Assembly: GCF_026151205.1 (NCBI RefSeq)
Contig: NC_087079.1
Location: 6,730,169-6,794,168, forward strand
Direction of reading: 5' to 3'
DNA length: 64,000 nucleotides
DNA from: Bolinopsis microptera
Taxonomy: Eukaryota; Ctenophora; Tentaculata; Lobata; Bolinopsidae
This document shows positions 32,373 to 42,053 of the stretch, in pieces. Position 1 is the stretch's first letter, and the number at the start of each line of letters is the position of its first letter. The notes under the pieces are model-generated. The model saw only the letters and a list, made by a program, of their open reading frames with translations, was not told the origin of the DNA and did no database searches. A program made the translations under genes and the position numbers.

Positions 32373-35261
32373 ATGACAATATTGAATGTAGTTCGACACA
32401 TACTATTATACACACACGCCGTTTCCTTCCTCTCCGGTCGTTCAAACATCAAAGGGTCCAAAGAAACAGCCCAGATAGGATTCCTGGTAGCAGAGGACAA
32501 CCACCAAAAAGACAACCTTCTGAAGCTCGTATCATTCGCAGAGGAGAGGTTCAACAACGCTTCAAGAGACGGCTCAGTACAAATATTGGTTGAGACGTAT
32601 GATCAGTTCTCTTTGTACGGTCTAGTTGAAGCTACTTGCAGTCTTGTAGAGGAGGGGGTGTCTGCTGTGATCTCCCCTGAAGGTTCCAGTAATGTAGCTA
32701 ACCAGGCAGACATACTCGGCCCTTTAAATATACCCCTCTTATCAATTGTAGCTACTGATCCACAGATAAAACGAGATTCAAGAAGAAGTTTACTGCTTCT
32801 CTCGGCTGGAGATGATTACCAAGCAAGAGCGATCCTAGATTTGTTAAAGTTCTATGATTGGAACGAGGTTTCTCTTGTAGCTTCGGACAGTAGCTACGGA
32901 ACAAATGCCATCAATGCGTTCCAGAACCTCCTTACTCTGGAGACTTCCAGAAAGTTCTCAATAAAGTCATCTACCTTCTTCAGAGCCCACCGCCAGATAC
33001 ATCAGATTAATTTCACAAGTACTCTAGGGATTTTGAAGAGGTCACTAACGAGGGTGGTAATCCTAATCTGTGAGAGTGAGTACGCTAAACCCATCTTTGA
33101 GGCTGCCAATGAGATGGAGATGATGTCATCAGGATATGTGTGGATAGTAACAGATGCTATCACTGCTAATCCACGGGCCCTTGCTTTTGGGGGATTCTAT
33201 CCGAGTTACTACGAGGGGCTCATAGGGATCACTCCATCAATAAACACCAACTCTAATACGTATAAGACGTTCAAAGATCAACTTTTGTTGCAAGAGCGCA
33301 GCTTGACGGCCGATAACCTCACTCCACACCTGACATTAACCTATGATGCAATAACCCTTGTCGGAAAGGTACTAAACAATTTACAGTACCAGACAACTGA
33401 ACAAAGTGCAAGTTGTACGCAGCAGAGATCTTGGAACAGTGGCGAATTGGTGTCTCGTAAATTGAGATCTACTCCCATGAATGGTATCACGGGTTTCTTC
33501 AACTTTACAAGTGAAGGTCGCAGAGCTAAAGCAGCCTACAACATAGTCAATTTTGTCAACCCCGGCGTATTCGCCCACATTGGACATTGGACAAGTCACG
33601 ACGGTCTGCACATGCCCTACCACAAAGACTCGGACGATGTACAGTTTATAGGAGGGGTCACGTACCATCCCCGAGGGAGTCCTAAGGGACTTTCTGGTGA
33701 ACATCTCCGACTTGGTGTGACAAACAACGCTCCCTTTGCAGCGTATATAAAGGGGTGTGAAGGCACCAAGTGCTGGGAAGGTATAACACCAGATACTGTC
33801 AGGAAACTTGCTGCAGATTTGAACTTCACCTATGAGTTCGTTGAACCCGAAGACAAGCTATTCGGGACTTATAACAAAGAGACCGAAGTATGGACTGGAC
33901 TGATAGCTGATCTTCTCAGCAATCGTATAGACATGATCGCCATGGACCTTTCAGTAAGCTTTGAGCGGAAAACTTACATAGACTTTTCGGTGTCCTTCAT
34001 GGACTCTGGGATCAGCTTGGCAGTGAGGGGCCAATCTGACAAAGGCAATGTTTTCTTCTTCCTGAGCCCCTTCAGTGAGAGTGTGTGGATAATGGTGATA
34101 GTATCTATAGTGATAGTATCTCTGATACAGAGTCTCTTCAACAAGCTCTCGCCAAGTGGAGAGTACGGCAGGATAGTTCACGCCATGCAGGTCTGTGACT
34201 GCACTGAATGTGTCAGGAGACGGGAGATAACAATCCAGGAAAATGTCCGACTGAAGGATTACAAAGATACAGAGTGTTTAGTGGATCAGGCTAAGGAGTT
34301 CAGCAAGGAGGACATGTCCCTGTTCAATGCAGTTTGGATAGTTGGGGCAGGTTTTGTAGGCCAGGCAGGGGAAGCCATGCCAACTAGTTCCTCCGGCAGG
34401 TTCGTTCTCTTTACTTGGTGGTTCTTTGTGATGCTCATGACATCTCTCTATACAGCTAACCTTACTGCCTTCATTACACTAGACAAAATTGGAGTTAAAA
34501 TAGATAATGCAAAGGATCTTTTGAGTCAAAACAGATATACCTGGGGTATTTTGAATGACAGTTTCGTTGAGGCTCTTTTAGAAAATAACATTGACCCTGA
34601 ATATAAGAAGATTCTAGACCGAGCAGAGAAACTCACAAGTGTAGCTGACGGAGTACAGAGAGTTCGAGATGGTAATTTTGTCTTCATAGACGAGACCCCG
34701 GCAATCTCTTACAACGTCATGGGTGAGTGTGATATTTTCTACGTTGGAGGAGAAGTTCAAACTTTTGACTATGCGTTTGGTTTTCCAAAGAACTCACCGT
34801 ACTCCCCGCTGATAAACACACAACTAATCAGACTTCGTGAGCAGGGGTTCTTTGATGAAGTGTGGAAGAGTTGGGATAAGACACCTGATCATGTAGGATG
34901 TGGCTCCAGCAACAACAACAGCAAGGGGGTAACACTCACGCTCACAAATGTTAGGGGGATATTTCTGTTCCTTAGCATCGGTGTCGTCATCAGTGTTATG
35001 TTGATACTGATAGAAATGGTCATAGCCGCCCATAAGGACGAAGGTGATGCTGATCATCTCAGTTTTGGTTCTAAACTTTCCCGAAGATTTCGGTTGAAAA
35101 TTTTGGATATCAAAACACAGTGGGTTAGGCAATCTAATCGAAAAACAATAGCACATTTTCCTATCAACGGTAAAGAACATTTTCCTGTGAGTGGAGATTT
35201 AGATAATGGCATTGAGTTGTCGGTTAAACCTCTGACATATGAACAGGGTAATATGGTGTAA
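32373..35261 (+). CDS. Ionotropic glutamate receptor, intronless, paralogue of the gene at 24 kb
   Basis: A complete 962-residue receptor subunit, same order as its neighbour: signal peptide, amino-terminal domain, S1 (EHLRLGVTNNAPF near 443; LNFTYEFVEP near 483; FERKTYIDF with the ligand Arg near 533), M1, pore loop FVGQAGEAMP, M3 LYTANLTAFITL near 692, S2 (WGILNDSF near 722, FIDETP near 770), M4 near 858-880. The M3 signature is canonical here (YTANL). As in the other copy, Asp (IDE) and Phe (SF) line the pocket in GluN1-like fashion, so glycine is the likelier agonist. The Q/R-site position is Gly. The two proteins align end to end with few gaps, so they arose by gene duplication. AATAAA at 35301, 40 bases after the stop. 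Confidence 0.95.
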   Translation: MTILNVVRHILLYTHAVSFLSGRSNIKGSKETAQIGFLVAEDNHQKDNLLKLVSFAEERFNNASRDGSVQILVETYDQFSLYGLVEATCSLVEEGVSAVISPEGSSNVANQADILGPLNIPLLSIVATDPQIKRDSRRSLLLLSAGDDYQARAILDLLKFYDWNEVSLVASDSSYGTNAINAFQNLLTLETSRKFSIKSSTFFRAHRQIHQINFTSTLGILKRSLTRVVILICESEYAKPIFEAANEMEMMSSGYVWIVTDAITANPRALAFGGFYPSYYEGLIGITPSINTNSNTYKTFKDQLLLQERSLTADNLTPHLTLTYDAITLVGKVLNNLQYQTTEQSASCTQQRSWNSGELVSRKLRSTPMNGITGFFNFTSEGRRAKAAYNIVNFVNPGVFAHIGHWTSHDGLHMPYHKDSDDVQFIGGVTYHPRGSPKGLSGEHLRLGVTNNAPFAAYIKGCEGTKCWEGITPDTVRKLAADLNFTYEFVEPEDKLFGTYNKETEVWTGLIADLLSNRIDMIAMDLSVSFERKTYIDFSVSFMDSGISLAVRGQSDKGNVFFFLSPFSESVWIMVIVSIVIVSLIQSLFNKLSPSGEYGRIVHAMQVCDCTECVRRREITIQENVRLKDYKDTECLVDQAKEFSKEDMSLFNAVWIVGAGFVGQAGEAMPTSSSGRFVLFTWWFFVMLMTSLYTANLTAFITLDKIGVKIDNAKDLLSQNRYTWGILNDSFVEALLENNIDPEYKKILDRAEKLTSVADGVQRVRDGNFVFIDETPAISYNVMGECDIFYVGGEVQTFDYAFGFPKNSPYSPLINTQLIRLREQGFFDEVWKSWDKTPDHVGCGSSNNNSKGVTLTLTNVRGIFLFLSIGVVISVMLILIEMVIAAHKDEGDADHLSFGSKLSRRFRLKILDIKTQWVRQSNRKTIAHFPINGKEHFPVSGDLDNGIELSVKPLTYEQGNMV

Positions 35262-35427
35262 TTTATTATTAGTATATTACTATATTATTTATAGTTTTAA
35301 AATAAATGGATTTTTAGATTCGAATGATAAATTGTTTTATTTGTTTTTGTGATTTTCAAACCTGTTAGGAGTCAAACCTGTCATCTGAATGCAACAATAA
35401 ATTGGACATTGATCAGAAATATATGCA

Positions 35428-36745
35428 TTAAAAAACTACTCCTGCTTTAATACCTGTGCAATTGGCCTCTTTGCAGATGTCAGAAAGGTGCTGGACGTTG
35501 GGGTGAAGTTCTTCTTGGTCTTCTTCAATCTGTAGATCGTCTACTTTACTCCCTAATTGGACATGATGCCTATTGAATTCATGGTTTCTAATGATCATTA
35601 TACACCTATCAATTAAATTAATCAGACGCAATAGTATGATTACTATGATTTAATTCTGAATATTTGAATCAACACACCAAGCAAGAGGGTAGGGATTTCT
35701 TTGAGTTTAGTGACAGGAATAGGGGGTGAACATGACTCCTTCGTCACATATTCTTCTGGGGGAGATGCATCTTTCTTTTGTTCGATATTTTCATGGGTAA
35801 ACTCAGTTGACTGTTCAGTGAGAAGATTGTTTTGCTCAAGGTCATCAGTTTGTTTTTCAGCTTCATCTTGAGTATTAGCTATTTTGGAATCGACACCAAC
35901 TTCATTTGGCATAGTTTCTACAGTTTCGAATGTTGCCAATTCTGATGAGGTTTTTGTCAGCTCAAGTAAAGCCTCCTTCAACTGAACTGCCTGAGAATGA
36001 AAGTGAAGTAGTACATGGTATATTTTCAAAATGAATTCTAAGTAACCAACTAACGTATTTGTATCTCAAACCAACACTAAATTTTAATTCCAAATTGGCA
36101 ATAGTTTTTAACGACGACAGTTCATTAAAATTTCATCTGACCTCAGAAATGCTTTCAGTATCGTTTATGTTAACAACCAGCACAGCTCCATCTATGTTTT
36201 CATAATAGCTCTTTCTCATGTCCATATCTTCAAGTCCTGGAATACAGTTATTTTGAAAGGATGTTATCTAAAATTTATTGAATTTGGAGATCTGGAAGAA
36301 AGGTAAATGGGATAATTATAAAAATCTCGTAATGTACGGTCATGTACTTACGCATACAACATTATGAAATGCATCCAATTCTCAGTTAACTAAGAGACTC
36401 CGGAGCAGGCAGGTGTGGTTAGTTTACCTGGTAGATCCCACAGAGCCAAAGAAATAAGACACTCCACAGGAACGTTTATCTTTTTCACAATAGTTCCAAT
36501 TTTCACAGAAGTGGTTTGTGTGTAGTGGTAGTTGAACTGAGATTTAGGGATATAATTTTGTCAGATCTGACAGCAATCACCACTTCTAAGTTAATTATTT
36601 ATTTATTTCAAAAGAATCCACTATTAACCTGATTTGAAGTGATTCTACTAAAGACAGATGTTTTCCCTGAGCCTCCACTCCCAATGAGCACCATTTTCAA
36701 CTTCATGTCTGGCAAAGTGATAGTTTTGCTTGATCCATTACCCAT
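35428..36745 (-). CDS. Ras-like small GTPase, five exons, with a long acidic insertion
   Basis: Exons 36629-36745, 36428-36536, 36142-36236, 35678-35990 and 35428-35552, all GT-AG and in phase, give 252 residues. Motifs: P-loop GSGGSGKTS at 22-30; TTSVKIG as the switch I Thr region; WDLPG at 72-76 (G3); SKVDDL at 213-218 (G4, Ser in place of Asn/Thr); TGIKAG near the end (G5 position). An insertion of about 80 residues rich in Glu/Asp (KQTDDLEQNNLLTEQSTEF) separates helix 3 from strand 5, where Ras proteins have a short loop. The N-terminus MGNGSSK fits N-myristoylation. There is no C-terminal Cys for prenylation. The last helix is missing unless a sixth exon (acceptor near 35,385) is used instead of the stop at 35428. 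Family within Ras unclear. Confidence 0.75.
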
Positions 36746-37086
36746 ATCCTGTGAACTAAGTTCGCTGCTTTACTTTGATATTGGTAGGTTATTATAACTA
36801 TGAAATGACGAATTTAAAAAGTCTAATTGAGTTAGAGTAATGCTAAAGTATAAATTGTATTTTTCATTTACAATCATGCATCTGATATTATATAAAATGA
36901 AAAAGACAGTGCAAATAACATGTATATGGGATATTGAAAATCAAAGTGACAAAAAAATTAACAATGAAAGTGTCTACTAATTTGAATATTGTGTGTGAAC
37001 ATGGCTTGAACGACATTATTTGAATAATCATAAAACTGTGAAAATTGACTTGTTGATTGCTGTCATTTATATTTACAATCATCGGC
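36746..37086 (-). other. Spacer between the XK-related and GTPase genes
   Basis: AT-rich, ends in TTAGTTCACAG/GAT directly before the GTPase ATG. Close spacing and shared orientation would allow one polycistronic transcript. Confidence 0.4.
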
Positions 37087-38463
37087 TCATCCACTGAGAA
37101 TACTGAGAATAATGCTTTGCATACTGATGTCACTACGTACAATACAAACTTTCTCAACAGTATCTTCAAAGGGGACGTCACAGGTAATGGGTAAGACTGT
37201 CATGAATTTTTTGTGACTGAGCTTTTCCTTTCTTTTGTCAGGATGCACGTTCGGGCGGAAGTATGTTGCAAACAGCGTACCAGAGACAATATACAACGCA
37301 ATTGATATATAGCAAAGGTAGAAAAACATTGAGTGCATGTCTTTACTGAAGCAAGCGCTTATGACAACTACTGTTACCATTTCTATACCAAACAAAATGA
37401 ACAATCCCCCAAACATACTTCCACTTCTACAGCCTACAGCCTCTCTTTTTTTCAGGATAATACCCACAGTTTGCACAGGAAACCTTAGGTTTACCATAAA
37501 TATTTCCAAGGTTGCAAGCAGATATATCATTGGGATCGAGAACCAAATTGAGCGATTCCTTCTGACCACAACATCATCAAACACATTGGATTTGTATAGG
37601 TAGATTAAATTGATGGTAACTATAAACAAGTGATGGCATTCAATTGCAATCACAGTAACGAAGGTTAGACCAGTGAGTGTAATGAAATGATAATAAACCA
37701 AAGCTACTAAAAAGACTCGAGAAACATATATCATGAAGCAGCCGGTAAACAGAATCACAGATTGCAGTGCATATGTTATTGTAAAGTCGTATTCATAACG
37801 GTCAGCAAACCTTCTTGCCCTTTCCTCGCAAGCAATGATATAGGACAAACTGATACACGAAACCAAAACAGAAGCTATCCTGAGCTTGAATTGCAACGTG
37901 TTGGACACATATCCTTCCTCTTCATGAGTAAAGTTGACAAGACTTATGGTTTGGAGAGTCACAACGATTGAGGTAACTAACATCTTACTTACTTTTTGAG
38001 TAGATCTATAATGAGCAAGTTTCAATGTTATGGATCTTATACATTGCTTTTCGTGGAAAACAAGCTCAAGCATATCAATGATGGGATTTAACTGCAATAA
38101 TGAGAGTATGTTTAGAATGATGCGTGGATTTCTTTCCCATTTCCATGGACAGAAGTAGCCTCTGAATGAATACAAGTTGACAGATGAAATATTAATGATT
38201 TTGTCACACCTTGTTGGCAGTAGATGATTTTTTCTGTCAAATCGTTTTGAAAGGGAACAACCATTACTGATAAGGACAGATGTAACTGAACTACATAAGA
38301 TGAGTGTTCCCCAAACATGACTACCCTCATGATACATGTAGTGAGCCACTCTTAGATCCAAAATGATATCCAAAAAATAAACAATCACCCCGAATACAAT
38401 CAATAACTTTTCTAGTGGTGAAATGATGTTGCAATGATGATGGTTCCATTGCTTTTCTGCCAT
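37087..38463 (-). CDS. XK-related multi-pass membrane protein, intronless
   Basis: A 458-residue membrane protein with about eight to ten hydrophobic segments. The N-terminal pattern VIVYFLDIILDLRVAHYMYH followed by HVWGTLILCSSV resembles the LYLLD..TD.W.A..Y...G..WW.LTL stretch of XK/XKR proteins, and LLQLNPIIDMLEL fits the later LLQL block. Several members scramble phospholipids at the plasma membrane, in some cases after caspase cleavage; no caspase site is evident here. The tail after the last segment is basic then acidic (HPDKRKEKLSHKK). The ATG lies 12 bases after an acceptor-like ACTACAG. The gene is 341 bases upstream of the GTPase ATG in the same orientation. Confidence 0.65.
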   Translation of the reverse strand: MAEKQWNHHHCNIISPLEKLLIVFGVIVYFLDIILDLRVAHYMYHEGSHVWGTLILCSSVTSVLISNGCSLSKRFDRKNHLLPTRCDKIINISSVNLYSFRGYFCPWKWERNPRIILNILSLLQLNPIIDMLELVFHEKQCIRSITLKLAHYRSTQKVSKMLVTSIVVTLQTISLVNFTHEEEGYVSNTLQFKLRIASVLVSCISLSYIIACEERARRFADRYEYDFTITYALQSVILFTGCFMIYVSRVFLVALVYYHFITLTGLTFVTVIAIECHHLFIVTINLIYLYKSNVFDDVVVRRNRSIWFSIPMIYLLATLEIFMVNLRFPVQTVGIILKKREAVGCRSGSMFGGLFILFGIEMVTVVVISACFSKDMHSMFFYLCYISIALYIVSGTLFATYFRPNVHPDKRKEKLSHKKFMTVLPITCDVPFEDTVEKVCIVRSDISMQSIILSILSG

Positions 38464-38474
38464 AAGTTATTTCT

Positions 38475-38955
38475 GTAGTTATTATCCTTATTAACTCAGT
38501 ATGATTTATGAAATATGATATTCATATCTTCAGTTGCTGATCCTGAAAAAAGATCAATGATATTCACGAGTAAGTTTCTTTTTAACCACCATTGATTTTT
38601 TTAATCAATCAATTATTAATTAAAAATAATATAATATTAATAAAAAATAAATATTTAGCATCTTTTTGGTCATTAAGATAACTAACATTATAAGCTATTA
38701 TATCCAGGTAAGGTAGATGCGAATCGATAAAACGGACTACGACGGAGACTTGAAGTCGTCTATTCTCGATTAGCATGCCTTATGGAATCTCTAATACAAA
38801 GCCGAACTGCATGGAGAACGGCATTATGCACATTGCACAAGAGAACGGCACCTTTATGTTTAGCTTGTACTAGATATCGTATACGCTGCTGGGGTGGAAT
38901 CGAAATCCCAAAACACAGGATGAATACAATTAGTCATTAGTGCAATTGCAAAGCG
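38475..38955. other. Upstream flank of the XK-related gene
   Basis: AT-rich with AATAAT runs. No feature supported besides a likely promoter region. Confidence 0.4.
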
Positions 38956-38962
38956 ATGTATT

Positions 38963-39092
38963 AGGGTCTGCCCACACTACGCCTCTATTCCCCGATGTCT
39001 GCCCACACTGCGCCATGTTTTGACGGGCCACATGGCGTGGGTCAAAAAAACCGGATTCACCCCATGAGGCACGTAGTGTTGGCAGAGCTCCC
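38963..39092. mobile_element. Possible short MITE
   Basis: GGGTCTGCCCACACTACG at the left and CGTAGTGTTGGCAGAG at the right are imperfect inverted repeats. The left end word is duplicated 40 bases on (TCTGCCCACACTGCG). No target duplication was identified. Confidence 0.35.
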
Positions 39093-39253
39093 GCCAGTTG
39101 GCGTGGAAACTCTCGGGGAATTCTGGCACGGAGTTAAAGACTGCTATTTGGTAACATCCACGATTTTGATCATAAATGATACTACTTAAAATGTGCACGT
39201 TCGAGAACTTATAATTCAAACATATTATGGCTAGCAAGAACTACTGTCTTGAA

Positions 39254-40060
39254 CAGGGGTGTAGGAAGCGGGGGGGCAGGGGGCCATCCCCCCCCCCCCC
39301 CCCCCATGAAATCTGGTCAAAGGGCCAAAAAGGGCCAACTTTTAAATTTAGGTTTCTAAAAAATTTTTTCCCCGAAAATTTTAAGTTAAAGTTAAGTTTA
39401 AGTCAAAAATGTTCAAAGTTCTCTTAGGAACTACTTTTGTTCATGTTTCATGCTACCCTGATCATTATGAGCCAAAAATATTTTTCGGTTTTCGAAGGTC
39501 GATAAACGATTTTGGACTCGAGTGTTCCCTTTTCATTTTTTCACAATACCAAATTTGTTATACCTTTTTGGAAAGATCAGTGAGTTTCGCCTAGGTGCCA
39601 TATTTGATACTGCGCGGCTTTTGAAGCAAAAATAGCAGTAAAAGTCGCGTATCTTGACCAAATTCGTTGATTTTTGTCGTATTATTCTGATATATCTTCG
39701 GTTCCTTGAATGAAATCATTCTGAAAATTGGTGACGACCTTCCAATAGGGTTTTCACAACTGTCCGAAAAATTTGGTGGATATCGGAGTTGATATATAGC
39801 TCCCGCTTCCGAGATCGTAAATTTTGTTTTGACCATTGTTAATGGTTTGGCCCGGCGCGCGCTACTTCGTAGCACTTGCCATCGAGGATCGAGAAAAAAG
39901 CGGCACCACAGGACGACTATTATAGTGCAAAGAAACTGCTGCTCGAACTGCTAACTGCTGCTCACTGTTGCTGTCGCGCGCGCCCATAGCAGCAGTGAGC
40001 AGTTGTAGCGCCCGCCGATTTCTTCTCGAAATGGCAAGTGCTACGATGACTTTGTGGATG
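39254..40060. mobile_element. hAT-like element, left end only, with a foldback inside
   Basis: It starts CAGGGGTGTAGGAAGCGG like the element at 29771 and shares TTTTGTTCATGTTTCATGCT. The matching right end was not found. The GC-rich block 39832-39885 also occurs at 5156-5208, and part of it returns inverted at 40008-40040. Confidence 0.6.
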
Positions 40061-40265
40061 GCCGCTCATTTTCCTGTTCCGTGATGGCGTATTGTATCAA
40101 TATCATATTCCATACAACCTTCGAAAAAACTCATAGTTTGGTTCCGACCGGGATTCCAAAAATAACAGATTCTGACCAAGGCCTGGATTCTGTCCGAACC
40201 TACTAGTTGAATTGCTCAATCTTTATTGTTAAGATTATGTACTGGATCTGAATGAGTCATTCTTA

Positions 40266-40340
40266 CCTGGGGACCCCATGCTATTATGTTCATTAACATA
40301 GAGATTAGGCGGAATAACAGGCTGAGCGCGGCCCAGTAAG
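40266..40340. repeat. Dispersed repeat, copy 2
   Basis: Related to 8270-8361. On the minus strand it ends ATGGGGTCCCCAG/GTAAGA, which looks like an ATG with a splice donor. It abuts the inverted-repeat element that starts at 40349. Confidence 0.5.
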
Positions 40341-40481
40341 AGTCATTCTAGGGCCTACGAATTATAATTTCCATAGTAGTGTAGTCAGTGTAGCTTACGT
40401 TGCAATTATCGAGCTCTCTTTATATCTTTTGTAAATTGCGATAAGTTCAGTTTGCTGCTACCGCGTAGTTAGCCTTTGCGT

Positions 40482-40511
40482 GTGTACTTGTACATTCCTA
40501 TACAAGTACAC
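40482..40511 (+). repeat. Perfect 11-bp hairpin abutting a start codon
   Basis: GTGTACTTGTA and TACAAGTACAC are exact complements around an 8-base loop. The second arm ends two bases before ATG 40513. Confidence 0.85.
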
Positions 40512-40512
40512 T

Positions 40513-41424
40513 ATGGAGGATGATCGTAAGGTGACCCAATCTCTGGACCAAATTCAAGGATTCAAGTATGATGAACAGACAAAATTGAAGGACAGTGTTA
40601 CTAAGTGATTCATTGCGCTGGGAAAAGAACTGAAAATCGACGACAGAGACATTTGTGGAGATATGGACAGAGAAATATTTATGGCTCCAACTGTCTATAA
40701 AAAGCATCTGGCACTTCGGCTTGTGGAAGCAATAGACCTCGTTCAACGGCATGAATGCCAGATGGCTGAAATGGAGGAGATCATATATTTCTTGAAGACG
40801 GAAGCGTTAGAAGACAAGGATAAGTTGATCAGGCTGCAGGGCCAGCTGCTTGTGCAGAAGGACAAAGAACTACAGTTGTTTAAGACGTCGGTTAAGGAGA
40901 CAGTGCAAACAACGGTGGAGTCAGGGGTTAAGAGCTACAGTGCAGCTGTACAACAGAACAGTGCAAGTGGTACGGTCTGCACCAGTAACATCCTGAAGAA
41001 GGTGATGAAGAGTGTGGCTGAAGAGGAGGACAGGAGCAAGAACCTGATTGTGTTTGGGTTGAAAGAAGAAGAGGGAGAACAGCTTCCAGCGCTAGTAACC
41101 GCAGTTCTGGAGGATATTGGGGAGAAACCTCACTTCGAAGCGACTAGAGTCGGCAGGAAGAGGCCAGGTAGTACGACTATCCGACCAGTAAAGATCACTG
41201 TCCCAAGCTCAACAGCGGTTCAACAGATTCTGATGAAAACAGGAAGACTGAGGCTAGTTGAGACCCACAAAAATGTATGGATCTGTCCAGATAGATCTAG
41301 CGAAGAACGAGCAACGAAGAAACATCTGGTTACCGACCTGAAGAAGAAGAGGGCTGAACAGACTCATCTCGACCACTATATCCGGTACGGGAAAGTCTGT
41401 AGCCGTGATAAGAAACCACCATGA
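40513..41424 (+). pseudogene. LINE ORF1-like RNA-binding protein gene with one in-frame TGA
   Basis: ATG 40513 opens a frame with a TGA at 40606 (codon 32), and the same frame then runs from there to 41424. An internal ATG at 40663 gives a clean 253-residue product. Layout: coiled coil (residues 20-75 of that product), then a central RRM-like part (EEDRSKNLIVFGLKEEEGEQ) and a C-terminal part (PVKITVPSSTAVQQIL, NVWICPDRSSEERATKKHL). This is the fold of L1-type ORF1 RNA chaperones, often seen in CR1/L2 LINEs of invertebrates. No endonuclease/RT follows. The TGA may be a pseudogene mark, or the short product may be the active one. Confidence 0.7.
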
Positions 41425-41901
41425 AGCAATTCATGTCTCTCGGACACTGATCAGTATTTGAATGAGTATTGTGTATCTTAATAGTTTTCGGACGTTATCT
41501 GTATTTGAGAGACAATTTTATAATTTATATACGAGCTATTTCTTGATTGTTTCACACTTCATATTTCATAATTTGTTTCACACTTCATATTTCATAATTT
41601 TATTACTAGGTGGAGGTGACGTTATTGAGACTTTGGGCGGCCATAAACCTCGTGTTTTAAAAGTTGTCCTCTGTACTTGTTTCACTGACCCACGCTTTAT
41701 AGCATTTATACATTTCGGCCCATTTTATATGTTTGTTCGATTTACTGTACATTTGTATATTTGCTATTTTGTAAAAGTTCCAAATCAAATCATTGGTGTT
41801 TTGTAGCGCTGAACCTCCTGCACAAAATACCAATGTGCAATGGAAATTATTTCGTAGGCCCTGAAATTACTCCTTCGAATCAAGTCTTAAAGTTAAAGTG
41901 T

Positions 41902-41937
41902 TAACCTTAAATTTGAGTTATATCAAATTTAAGGTTA
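41902..41937. repeat. Perfect 15-bp hairpin
   Basis: TAACCTTAAATTTGA and its exact complement flank a 6-base loop. It lies just before the 36-bp tandem repeat. Confidence 0.85.
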
Positions 41938-41945
41938 GGACAACA

Positions 41946-42053
41946 GGGGAACAGATTGTTACATCTTAAAACCAGTTACTCGGGGAACAGATTGTTACAT
42001 CTTAAAACCAGTTACTCGGGGAACAGGTTGTTACATCTTAAAACCAGTTACAG
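41946..42053 (+). repeat. 36-bp tandem repeat, three copies
   Basis: Unit begins GGGGAACAGATTGTTACATC. Copies differ at two or three bases. Confidence 0.9.

Larger units (their letters stand above)
40349..41863. mobile_element. Inverted-repeat-bounded element carrying a LINE-ORF1-like gene
   Basis: Left end AGGGCCTACGAATTATAATT and right end AATTATTTCGTAGGCCCTG match as inverted repeats over about 23 bases with one 2-base gap. Between them lies one gene resembling LINE ORF1, and no RT. The flanking octamers do not match, so no target duplication supports a hAT assignment. It may be a DNA element that captured the gene, or a LINE half inserted within an older MITE. Confidence 0.5.
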
